Shown: piece after piece, positions 23,467-30,644 of the stretch
Layout of the letters: the number at the start of each line of letters is the position of its first letter
Position numbering within the stretch: position 1 is the stretch's first letter
Source: Pseudomonadota bacterium
GTDB taxonomy: Bacteria > Pseudomonadota > Alphaproteobacteria > Rhodospirillales > Magnetospirillaceae
Direction of reading: 5' to 3'
Assembly (NCBI GenBank): GCA_023426365.1
Contig: JAFAAW010000015.1
Span: 1 to 31,899, forward strand
Length of the DNA stretch: 31,899 nt
Notes under the pieces: generated by a model
The model's input: the letters and a program-made list of their open reading frames with translations, nothing else
Database searches by the model: none
Told to the model about the DNA's origin: nothing
Made by a program: the position numbers and the translations under genes

Positions 23467-24941
23467 TGATCCTGCCCGCCAACATCATCGACGGGCTGGA
23501 CAGCGGCGTGGTGGTGCTGAACGCCGAGCGTCGGGTCGAGGTGTGGAACGTCTGGATGGCGGCGCGCTCGGGCATCGGCGCCGAGGCCGCGCGCGGCCGC
23601 GACATCGTCGAGATCTTTCCCCAGATCGCGGGATCGCACCTGGTGGTGGCGGTGGACCGCGCGCTCAGCCATCGCCTGTCCACGGTGATGTCGCACAATC
23701 TGCATCCCCGCGTGCTGCCGCTGTTCAACCGCCACGGCGCCAGCATCGAGCCGGTGGAGCAGTCGGTGGTGGTGCGGCCCATGACCGAAGGCGAGCGCGC
23801 CGGCTGCCTGATCCAGGTCAGCGACATCACGGCGGCGGTGAAGCGCGACCGCCATCTGCGCGACGTCACCGTCTACAACCGCACCCTGTTCGAGATGGCG
23901 GTGGACCCCATGGCCACGGTGGAGCGCGACGGCACCCTGCTCGAGGTCAATCCCGCCTTCGAAGCCGTGGCGGGTCTGGCCCGTGGTGACCTGCTGGGCA
24001 GCCGCTTCGACGGCCTGTTCACCAAGCCGGTCGAGGCGGCCCGCATGATCGCCGATGCCCTGTCGCTGGGGCGGGTGGGCGACGTGCTGCTCAGCCTGCG
24101 CCATGCCGATGGCGGCACGCGGCACCTGTCGCTCAGTGCCGCCACGGTGCCGGGGCGCAGCGACGACGGCCGCGTGGTGTTCCTGGTCGCCCGCGACCTG
24201 ACCGAGCGCATCGAGGCCGAGCGCGAACTGGCGAAGAAAACCCGCATCATCGAACGCTCCAACGCGGAACTGGCGCAGTTCGCCTATGTGGTGTCGCACG
24301 ATCTGCGCCAGCCGTTGCGCACCATCAGCAGTTTCCTGACCCTGATCGAGCGTCGGCTGGGCGCCGACATCGGCGGCGAGCTCAGGGAATTCATCACCTT
24401 CGCGGTGGACGGCGCCAAGCGCATGGATCGGCTGATCGTCGATCTGCTCAATTATTCCCGCATCGGCCGCCAGGGCGCGCCGTTCGAACCGGTGGACCTG
24501 GGCGCGGCATTGGCCGAGGCGCTTGCCAATCTGGGCACGGTCATCGACGAGGCCCAGGCCCAGGTCAGTGTGGCCGGCCCTCTGCCGGTGGTGCGGGGTT
24601 GCCGCAGCGAGCTGGTGCGCCTGTTCCAGAACCTGGTGGGCAACGCCATCCAATACGCCGCTCCCGGCCGCGCGCCGACGGTGACGGTGGAATGCCGCGA
24701 GGACGCCGCCAATTGGCAGATCAGCGTGCGCGACAACGGCATGGGCATCCCGGACGAAAGCCTGGAGCGGGTGTTCGCCTTGTTTCAGCGGCTGGGCACC
24801 GCGCCGCAGGCCGAGGGGTCGGGGATCGGGCTGGCGGTGTGCCGCAAGATCGCCGATCGCCACCGCGGCCGCATCTGGGCCGAGTCCCGGGTGGAGGAGG
24901 GATCGACCTTCCACGTCCTGCTGCCCAAGGACGCCGCCTGA
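23466..24941 (+). CDS. PAS-PAS sensor histidine kinase
   Basis: This 491-residue protein has no obvious membrane segment, so it should sense cytoplasmic signals. It has two PAS-type domains: about residues 5-125, starting LDSGVVVLNAERRVEVWN, and about 135-255, starting FEMAVDPMATVERDGTLLEVNPAF. A coiled-coil linker (ERIEAERELAKKTRIIERSNAELAQFAYV) follows, then the dimerisation domain with phospho-His278 in VVSHDLRQPLRTISSF. The ATPase domain has FQNLVGNAIQYA (N box), RDNGMGIP (G1), VFALFQRL (F box) and GSGIGLAVCRKI (G2). Its start overlaps the stop of the CheC-type gene by one base. Cognate partners are probably the two genes just before it. Confidence 0.93.
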   Translation: MILPANIIDGLDSGVVVLNAERRVEVWNVWMAARSGIGAEAARGRDIVEIFPQIAGSHLVVAVDRALSHRLSTVMSHNLHPRVLPLFNRHGASIEPVEQSVVVRPMTEGERAGCLIQVSDITAAVKRDRHLRDVTVYNRTLFEMAVDPMATVERDGTLLEVNPAFEAVAGLARGDLLGSRFDGLFTKPVEAARMIADALSLGRVGDVLLSLRHADGGTRHLSLSAATVPGRSDDGRVVFLVARDLTERIEAERELAKKTRIIERSNAELAQFAYVVSHDLRQPLRTISSFLTLIERRLGADIGGELREFITFAVDGAKRMDRLIVDLLNYSRIGRQGAPFEPVDLGAALAEALANLGTVIDEAQAQVSVAGPLPVVRGCRSELVRLFQNLVGNAIQYAAPGRAPTVTVECREDAANWQISVRDNGMGIPDESLERVFALFQRLGTAPQAEGSGIGLAVCRKIADRHRGRIWAESRVEEGSTFHVLLPKDAA

Positions 24942-24952
24942 CGGCAGGCGGC
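24933..24952. terminator. Hairpin at the end of the kinase gene
   Basis: An 8-bp perfect inverted repeat (24933-24940 with 24945-24952, 4-nt loop) spans the kinase stop codon. It lies 5 bp from the stop of the converging GNAT gene. It is a candidate two-way terminator, with no T run visible. Confidence 0.5.
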
Positions 24953-24957
24953 AGGCC

Positions 24958-25242
24958 TTACGCCCGCAGATCGTGCCATTCGCGGTGGCGGCGCAGCCAC
25001 GCCGCCGCATAGCCGCAAATGGGCACCACCTTCATGCCGCGGGCGCGCACCACCGCCATCACGCCTTCCATCAGGCGGCCGGCCGCCCCCGTGCCGCGCA
25101 GGGCCGGGGGCGCCTCCACATGGTCGATGGCGAAACGGTCGCCATCCTGGCGATAACGCAGGAACACCACCTGCCCGTCCACCTCCAGCTCGAAACGGTG
25201 GCGCTGGGCGTCCTCGCGCAGGTGGCTTGCGGCATGCGGCAT
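24958..25242 (-). CDS. GNAT-like N-acetyltransferase (short CG type)
   Basis: This 94-residue protein matches the short GCN5-related acetyltransferase family. It has an N-terminal beta part (HRFELEVDGQVVFLRYRQDGDRFAIDHVEAPPALRGTG), the acetyl-CoA loop around RGTGAAGRLMEGVMAVVRARG, and VVPICGYAAAWLRRH with the conserved Cys-Gly typical of the group. Substrate unknown. An excellent AAGGAGG lies 6 nt before ATG 25242. The gene converges on the kinase gene and is separated by 79 bp from aspD, which lies upstream on the same strand. Confidence 0.88.
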   Translation of the reverse strand: MPHAASHLREDAQRHRFELEVDGQVVFLRYRQDGDRFAIDHVEAPPALRGTGAAGRLMEGVMAVVRARGMKVVPICGYAAAWLRRHREWHDLRA

Positions 25243-25321
25243 GGTCGCCTCCTTCTTCTTCGTCCCTGCGTCAGAGATAGGGGCCGGGGAACGCCGGAAC
25301 AACGACACCGGAACATCGGCG

Positions 25322-26923
25322 TCATTTGCCCTTGCGCCGCTGCTTCTTGAACTCCTCGTAGAACTGGTCCGCCATCTTGCGCAAAGAGCGGCCGATCGCG
25401 GCGTATTCATATTCGTTCAGGTTCGCCAGCGACACGCGGCCGGCCGGCTGGCGGGTGCCGAACCCCTTGCCGGGCAGCAGGACGATGCCGGTCTCGTCGG
25501 CGATGCGGAACAGCAGATCGCCGGCGCTGAACTTCTTTTTCACCCAGGCCGCATAATCGGGGCCATAGAGCTTCCCGGAAATGTGTTCCAGGTCGAGAAG
25601 GGTGTAGTAATCGACCGCGTTGGGGTCGGACTGCACCGGCAACCCCAGTTCCCGGTACAGCGCGGCTTCGCGACGGCGGATGACCTTTTTCAGCTCGGCC
25701 TTGTAGCCGTCATGCTCATCCATCAGCGCAAACAGGGCGAACAGCACCATCTGCACCTGCTGGGGCGTGGACAGGCCGGCGGTGTGGTTCAGCGCCACGG
25801 CGCGGCTTTCGGCCACCAGACGGTCGATAAAGCGCAGGGCGCGCACGTCGGGCACCAGCGAGGCGTAGCGGCGGTCGAGCGCGGCCTTCAGTTCCTCCGG
25901 CAGGTTGGCGATGCGGTGGTCGCAGACATTGTCCTTGTGGGTGGCGATGACGCCCAGCCGCCAGCCGGTGGCGCCAAAATACTTGGAGAAGGAATAGACC
26001 AGCATGGTGTTGTACGGGCAGACGGCGAACAGCGATCGGAAATCGTCGGCGAACGTGCCATAGACATCGTCGGTCAGGATGATCAGGTCCTGCCGCTCGT
26101 CCTTCACGATTCCGGCGATGCGTTCCAGGCTGCGGTCATTCATCTTCACCGATGGCGGGTTGCTGGGATTGACGCAGAAGAACACCTTGATGGCCGGGTC
26201 CCTCAGCTTGTCCAGCTCGGATTCCGGGTACTGCCATTCCTGGGCGGGGTCGGCGTTGAGGGGGACTTCGACCAGCCCGTATTCGTCCAGTTGGGGGATT
26301 TCGATGTAGGGGGTGAAGACGGGCAGGCCGATGGCCACCTTGTCCCCGCGTTCGATCAGCCCGTTCTGCTTCATGGCACTGAAGATGTAGGCCATCGCCG
26401 CGGTGCCGCCCTCGACCGCGAACAGATCGACGTTGCCCGGCGGCAGCGCGCCGCCGGCCATTTCCCTGGCCACGTAATGGCGTAGGATATCCTCGCCGAC
26501 CGCCAGCATGCGCGGCGGAACGGGATAGTTGGATCCCAGGACCCCCTCGACCATCTCGTGCAGGAAGGCGGACGCCGACAGGCCAAGCTGGTCGCGCACG
26601 TAACTCAGCGCCCGGCCGAGAAAGACGGTGCCCTCCTGGTCGCGGTGTTCCGAAATGTAGCGCTCGAACCGCCCCTCGATGCCGTCGATCCGCGGCAGGC
26701 CGCCGATGCCGCTCGGCATGTAGGAAAAGGACAGCTCGGCCTCCGCCACGGCGAACAGGCCCAGCCGGAAGAACGCCCGGCGCGGCAGTGTCGCCAGGAA
26801 ATTCGGATTGCCGCGCCCGGCGTTGAGCATCAGCCGGTTTTCGCGGCCGGAGGCGAGCTTGATCAGCTCGTCCTTCAGTTCGAAGGGGCTGAGTTTTTGG
26901 TATCGGCTGTAGTCGGCATCCAT
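25322..26923 (-). CDS. aspD: Aspartate 4-decarboxylase / aspartate aminotransferase
   Basis: This 533-residue fold-type I PLP enzyme is of the bacterial aspartate beta-decarboxylase (Asd/AspD) type, which turns L-aspartate into L-alanine and CO2 and has side transaminase activity. Landmarks are LNAGRGNPNFLATLPRRAFF near the N-terminus, SYMPSGIGGLP, VEGGTAAMAYIF, NPSNPPS, LTDDVYGTF, and PLP lysine K314 in YSFSKYFGATGWRLG. Length matches the family (about 530). AGGAGAG precedes the ATG. It lies 21 bp after aspT. Together they form an aspartate:alanine proton-motive cycle in which decarboxylation consumes a proton inside the cell. Confidence 0.93.
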   Translation of the reverse strand: MDADYSRYQKLSPFELKDELIKLASGRENRLMLNAGRGNPNFLATLPRRAFFRLGLFAVAEAELSFSYMPSGIGGLPRIDGIEGRFERYISEHRDQEGTVFLGRALSYVRDQLGLSASAFLHEMVEGVLGSNYPVPPRMLAVGEDILRHYVAREMAGGALPPGNVDLFAVEGGTAAMAYIFSAMKQNGLIERGDKVAIGLPVFTPYIEIPQLDEYGLVEVPLNADPAQEWQYPESELDKLRDPAIKVFFCVNPSNPPSVKMNDRSLERIAGIVKDERQDLIILTDDVYGTFADDFRSLFAVCPYNTMLVYSFSKYFGATGWRLGVIATHKDNVCDHRIANLPEELKAALDRRYASLVPDVRALRFIDRLVAESRAVALNHTAGLSTPQQVQMVLFALFALMDEHDGYKAELKKVIRRREAALYRELGLPVQSDPNAVDYYTLLDLEHISGKLYGPDYAAWVKKKFSAGDLLFRIADETGIVLLPGKGFGTRQPAGRVSLANLNEYEYAAIGRSLRKMADQFYEEFKKQRRKGK

Positions 26924-26944
26924 GAGGCACTCTCCTGCTCCGGA

Positions 26945-28711
26945 TTACACAAAGGCGACGACCAGCGGACCCAAAAGGGTAAGAAAAACGTTCGCCAGCG
27001 CGTAGGTGATGGCAAAGGGAACGGTCGGGATGGAATTGCCGGCCCTGTCGAGCACTTCGCCAAAGGCCGGATTGGCGCTGCGCGATCCGGCGAGCGCACC
27101 GGCGAAGAGAGCGGCGTTGTCGTAGCGCAGCACGTAGCGTCCGACCAGCAAGGTGATGGTCATCGGCACCAGCGTCACCACCACGCCGACCAGGAAGATG
27201 GTCAATCCGCTTTCGGCTATGGTCGCCACCGCCTGCCGGCCGGATTGCAGGCCGACCACGGCGACGAACCCGGCCAAGCCCAGGTCGCGCAGCAAGGTGG
27301 AGGCGGGGCTTGGCATGTTGCCGATGGTGAGGTTGCGGGTGCGGTACCAGCCGAACAGCAGCCCGACCAGCAGCGCGCCGCCGCCGCTGCCCAGCGTCAG
27401 CGGGACGTCGCCCACGTGGACGACGGCCAAGCCGACCAGCAGGCCCAGCGCCAGCCCCAGGCCGTGGTAGATGAAATCCGTCTTGTCGCTCGGGATGACC
27501 TCCGTGCCCACGGCCTTCGCGATGCGCTGCACGTCTTCCCCGGTGCCGTAGAGTGTGGCGACGTCGCCGGCCTCGATCACGGTGTCGGGGGCAAGCGACA
27601 GCGGTGTGCCCCCCCGCGTCACCCGGGTGACGTAGACGCCGTGGTACAGGCTGCCCGAGGATGCCTTGCGGATCTCGGCGACCGTGCGGTGAACGTAGGC
27701 AGGGTTGGTGATGGCCACGTCGCGCACCAGCATGATGACGTCCATGCCGCGCGATGATTGAAGCTCGGGGCCGAGCGTGTCGGCAACGCCGACCATCCCG
27801 GCGCGTCTGCCGACCAGCAGCACGATGTCCCCCGCCTCGAGCTTCAGCCCGGGCTGCAAGCCGATCAGCTCGTTCCTGCGCTTGACGCGCTCGACGCTGA
27901 CGGGACCCTCGCCGACGGTCTTCTCGATTTCGGCGATGGTTCGCCCCGCCGCCTGCTCGATGCGGTAGAGGCGGCCGACGAGGGGCGGCAAGGCGGACAC
28001 CTCGCCGCGCGCCAGCAGATGGGCGCCGGCCAGCGCCGCCGTCTCCGCGCGGATGGCGTCGTCGCGGATGCTGCGCCTCATCACCCAAGGCAGCAGATTG
28101 ACGCAGACCAGAATGGCGCCGAACGACCCGAAGATGTAGGTGACGGCGTAGCCGATGGCGACATTCGCCTGGAGGCGTTGCGTCTCCTCTGCCGGCAGGC
28201 CCAGCTTGCCGATGGCCGAGCTGGCCGTGCCGATGATCGCCGATTGCGTCAGCCCACCCGATGCGATGCCCGCCGCCAGTCCCTTGTCGAGGCCGGTCAG
28301 GTGGGCCATGACAACCACGGTGATCAAGCCGGTGGTCGCCAGGACCGCCGCCAGGATGATTTCGCGGATCGACTGCCGCCCGAGCGACCGAAAGAACTTC
28401 GGCCCGCTTTCGAAGCCGACCGCATAGATGAATAACGAAAACAGGATCGCTTTGACGCCGTTGTCGATCGACACGCCGACCTGGCTGATCTCTATCTGAC
28501 CTATCTCGATGATGGGCTTAGTGTTGAGGCTGCGAACGGGGCAGCCGGTGTGTTCGGCGGCAAGTTCTCCAATGTGGATGGCGAGGGCGTTCTGATCCGG
28601 GCCGCTCATCACTTCGCGCAAGTGCACTTCGGCGGGAAGCAACTGCCCGTCATCGCTCTGGCGCGGCAGAAAGGGTTCAGGGGTTAAGGTGCCCAGGCTC
28701 GGGCGGGGCAT
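26945..28711 (-). CDS. aspT: N-terminally truncated aspartate:alanine antiporter fused to mobile-element sequence
   Basis: From about residue 75 the 588-residue frame is an AspT-family antiporter. It has ISQVGVSIDNGVKAILFSLFIYAVGFESGPKFF, GLAAGIASGGLTQSAIIGTASSAI, two central RCK-C/TrkA-C domains (about 205-365), then LTLGSGGGALLVGLLFGW and a last set of helices ending LANVFLTLLGPLVVAFV. Normal AspT proteins begin about 45-50 residues earlier with two more membrane segments, which are missing. Residues 1-70 (MPRPSLGTLTPEPFLPRQ onward) are soluble, resemble no transporter, and start at an ATG sharing one base with the HNH stop. The junction near 28490 probably arose by deletion. Transport activity is doubtful, so this may be a pseudogene. 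Confidence 0.75.
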   Translation of the reverse strand: MPRPSLGTLTPEPFLPRQSDDGQLLPAEVHLREVMSGPDQNALAIHIGELAAEHTGCPVRSLNTKPIIEIGQIEISQVGVSIDNGVKAILFSLFIYAVGFESGPKFFRSLGRQSIREIILAAVLATTGLITVVVMAHLTGLDKGLAAGIASGGLTQSAIIGTASSAIGKLGLPAEETQRLQANVAIGYAVTYIFGSFGAILVCVNLLPWVMRRSIRDDAIRAETAALAGAHLLARGEVSALPPLVGRLYRIEQAAGRTIAEIEKTVGEGPVSVERVKRRNELIGLQPGLKLEAGDIVLLVGRRAGMVGVADTLGPELQSSRGMDVIMLVRDVAITNPAYVHRTVAEIRKASSGSLYHGVYVTRVTRGGTPLSLAPDTVIEAGDVATLYGTGEDVQRIAKAVGTEVIPSDKTDFIYHGLGLALGLLVGLAVVHVGDVPLTLGSGGGALLVGLLFGWYRTRNLTIGNMPSPASTLLRDLGLAGFVAVVGLQSGRQAVATIAESGLTIFLVGVVVTLVPMTITLLVGRYVLRYDNAALFAGALAGSRSANPAFGEVLDRAGNSIPTVPFAITYALANVFLTLLGPLVVAFV

Positions 28712-29193
28712 TAAGCCCCACCTTTGATCAGGTTCTCCCGTTTCCACAGCGGTTGCAGGTTGGTGAAATGGCAGAGGCGGATAACCTCTTCACGGCCAAC
28801 CGCAGCGGACAGCGGATTGATGTGGTCCACCTCCCATTGACCGTAGCGGTCCCAGTCCATGCCGTCCGTGAACCGGGCCTCGATATGCCGGGCCAATTCG
28901 TCCTGGGTGCAGCCGAGAGCCTGAACGGGGCTGGCAACGCCCCGTAGGGCCTGCCCTGAGCGACGCTGGACGTTCCGGTACATCCGGTAGGCCGGGTCCC
29001 GTTCCGCCCGCTGGCGCTCCCTCTGGCGGGCTTTTTCGGCATTGCAGGCGACGCATTGGCGGTTGCCGACGAAACGTTCAGCGTAGTGGCCGACCATACA
29101 GGGCTTCCCGGTGTAGAAACGCGAAAGGCCGCGCGAAGCGGCCTCTGTCCGGGAGATGATCAGCTGAGAATTGGTGTTCAGATGGTCAGACAA
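28711..29193 (-). CDS. HNH endonuclease (phage/island type)
   Basis: This protein of about 160 residues has an N-terminal zinc-knuckle-like part (GKPCMVGHYAERF and CVACN) and a basic helix (EKARQRERQRAERDPAYRMYR). The C-terminal HNH core has WEVDHINPLS, CHFTNLQPLW and ENLIKGG. Such proteins are common beside phage packaging genes or on islands, cutting double-stranded DNA. The start is uncertain. TTG 29193 has GGAGG only 3 nt before it and includes the knuckle; it overlaps the preceding gene by 16 bp. An ATG at 29097 would cut off the knuckle. The stop shares one base with the ATG of the frame fused to aspT. Confidence 0.8.
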   Translation of the reverse strand: MSDHLNTNSQLIISRTEAASRGLSRFYTGKPCMVGHYAERFVGNRQCVACNAEKARQRERQRAERDPAYRMYRNVQRRSGQALRGVASPVQALGCTQDELARHIEARFTDGMDWDRYGQWEVDHINPLSAAVGREEVIRLCHFTNLQPLWKRENLIKGGA

Positions 29194-30020
29194 GGTCCTC
29201 CAGGGATGTTGATATGAATGGGTGTCTTGATCAGGTAGGGCGTTAGCGCCTTGCCGTTTCCGGGCATGAGTTTCCAGCCCAACGAGCGAAGGCAAAACGC
29301 CTTTGACGAGTTAAATGCGACAGCAACCTTCTTCACGGAAATGCCAAGCGCATCAGCAATCCGGGCAGCGCAAAGCTTCTCTTCTTTGCTGGCGACCACG
29401 TAATCCACCAGCTTGGCGCCGTTGGTCTTCCGCTTGGTGTCAGCGTGCGTGATGAAAGCGGGCTGGGGGACATTGGGGAAAAGCTCCTGAAAGTGTTCAA
29501 GCAGCAGTCCCTTATCCATGGTGGTGAACAGGCGCATCGGCCCGCACACTCCATCGCTGTCGATCTGACGAACGCGACCTCGGCACGCCATCTGCTTCCA
29601 CCAGCGCAAACGGTGGCCTAGTTCAGCCTGGGCAACATGCCCATTACGGCGGGAACCACAAGCTTCTGTACGAAGGCGATCCGCACACAACGGGCCTCCC
29701 GCCAAGCCATAGGCTTCGCCGATGTAGGTGGCTGAGGGCTTGTGATATTCGGAGAAGGTGAAGACGTGGGCGCAATCCCGCCACTGGTTGGCTCCAATGC
29801 CCGCGCCCCAGTGAGCTATAGAGACATTGCGGCCCTTCCACGTTGCGGGATCGCTGAAGCTTGGCGTTCTTTCCTCAATACGCTTGTGAACGATGATCAG
29901 GGCTTTCTCACCTACCTGGGTATTGTCCAACACAGTGCGGCGCACACCCGAGGACTTCCCGGCAATACTGGCGTGCAGGCTCAGGGCCTGTTCAAGGGTA
30001 TGGGTGCTATGAGTGTTCAT
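29178..30020 (-). CDS. Helicase-like protein, C-terminal half only
   Basis: This 280-residue protein looks like the second half of an SF2-type helicase or primase-helicase of phage or plasmid origin. It has ALIIVHKRI, KGRNVSIAHWGAGIGANQWRDCAHVFTFSEYH, and a motif-VI-like QMACRGRVRQ followed by GPMRLFTTMD. There is a possible helix-turn-helix near the end (AARIADALGISVKKVAVAF). No Walker A motif or DEAD-type half is present, so it appears truncated. A good AGGAGAG lies before ATG 30020, but an intrinsic terminator ends just 21 bp upstream of that ATG, leaving no room for an ordinary promoter. It is likely a remnant, or a gene controlled by attenuation. Confidence 0.55.
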   Translation of the reverse strand: MNTHSTHTLEQALSLHASIAGKSSGVRRTVLDNTQVGEKALIIVHKRIEERTPSFSDPATWKGRNVSIAHWGAGIGANQWRDCAHVFTFSEYHKPSATYIGEAYGLAGGPLCADRLRTEACGSRRNGHVAQAELGHRLRWWKQMACRGRVRQIDSDGVCGPMRLFTTMDKGLLLEHFQELFPNVPQPAFITHADTKRKTNGAKLVDYVVASKEEKLCAARIADALGISVKKVAVAFNSSKAFCLRSLGWKLMPGNGKALTPYLIKTPIHINIPGGPCLTI

Positions 30021-30041
30021 TGCTCTCCTGTGCTGGCATAG

Positions 30042-30066
30042 AAAAAGCCCGCCGGTGAGGGCGGGC
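30042..30066 (-). terminator. Intrinsic terminator upstream of the helicase-like gene
   Basis: On the minus strand, a perfect 7-bp stem (30066-30060 with 30053-30047) and 6-nt loop are followed by five T at 30046-30042. This is the clearest Rho-independent terminator in the window. It lies 21 bp before the helicase-like ATG. Confidence 0.85.
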
Positions 30067-30077
30067 CTGAGGGAAAT

Positions 30078-30117
30078 CGGTCCAACTTCCTAAGGATATT
30101 CCTGGGACCTTGGACCG
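30078..30117. repeat. Interrupted palindrome with nested hairpin
   Basis: Perfect 8-bp arms CGGTCCAA (30078-30085) and TTGGACCG (30110-30117) flank 24 bp. That interval itself holds the hairpin AGGA-TAT-TCCT (30093-30103). It lies between the terminator and the 40-bp repeats. It could be an origin or recombination site, a regulator site, or part of a folded leader RNA. Confidence 0.7.
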
Positions 30118-30150
30118 TTGGCTTCCCGAATGGTTGTTCTTATTCTATTA

Positions 30151-30241
30151 GGCAGGGACCGGCCTGGGATGCTGGCTTGTTCTCTCAATAGGGAGGGACC
30201 AGCCTGGGATGCTGGATTGTTCTCCCAATAGGAAGGGACCA
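30151..30241. repeat. 40-bp direct repeats (iteron-like)
   Basis: Two full 40-bp units (30151-30190 and 30191-30230) match at 36 positions. They are followed by an 11-bp partial copy (30231-30241) and preceded by a degenerate end of another copy (about 30133-30150). Each unit contains GGGACC, a CCAGC/GCTGG-type small inverted repeat and TTGTTCT. The array resembles plasmid iterons and lies in the non-coding segment of the element. Confidence 0.8.
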
Positions 30242-30253
30242 GGGCGCGGCAGC

Positions 30254-30631
30254 TTAAAGCAGGCATGGCCCAGCCCGTTCCATATCGGCAACAGCCCTGG
30301 TTGCAGCCGTGAAGTTGGCAACAAGCTCCATGATGAAGCGGCCCTCGTGTTCCCAGCGTGGTAGGCGCAGATGCCTGCGCAGGAACTCTCTCCGAATGCG
30401 GGACGGTCCATCGGCCTCCGTCACCATCATGACCAAGGCAGGCCGCTCGAAAAGCAGCCATCGCCGCCGGTAGGCGCACAGGAACACCACGGTCAGCACG
30501 AGGCCGCTTTGATAGGGCAGTTGGTAGACCAGCGCTCGGTTGTCATTGAGAACGGGTTGTAGCCCGATGTTCGCCAGAGCGGCGATAATGGTGCTCGCTG
30601 TCTCTTGGGGAAGCGGAAAGATATTGCTCAT
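30254..30631 (-). CDS. Hypothetical protein of the island (125 aa)
   Basis: No family recognised. The protein begins MSNIFPLPQETASTIIAALANIG and has a hydrophobic stretch SGLVLTVVFLCAYRRRWLLFERPALVMMV (one possible membrane segment or buried strands). An Arg-rich part follows (RIRREFLRRHLRLPRWEHEGRF), then a C-terminal helix. GGAG lies about 7 nt before the ATG. It starts 13 bp after the integrase stop, so the two genes are probably co-transcribed. It may be an excision or regulatory accessory, but nothing in the sequence proves that. Confidence 0.6.
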   Translation of the reverse strand: MSNIFPLPQETASTIIAALANIGLQPVLNDNRALVYQLPYQSGLVLTVVFLCAYRRRWLLFERPALVMMVTEADGPSRIRREFLRRHLRLPRWEHEGRFIMELVANFTAATRAVADMERAGPCLL

Positions 30632-30644
30632 TGCTCCGTCTCCC

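Noticed and set aside
28504..28686. Plus-strand frame ending in a TAA near 28686 that could be a gene end
   Set aside because: Third-position GC on the minus strand is higher and the minus frame is continuous with aspT and coupled to the HNH gene. The plus frame has no start or ribosome site.
30151..30241. CRISPR array at the 40-bp repeats
   Set aside because: The whole 40-bp period is conserved, so there are no unique spacers, and only two full copies exist.
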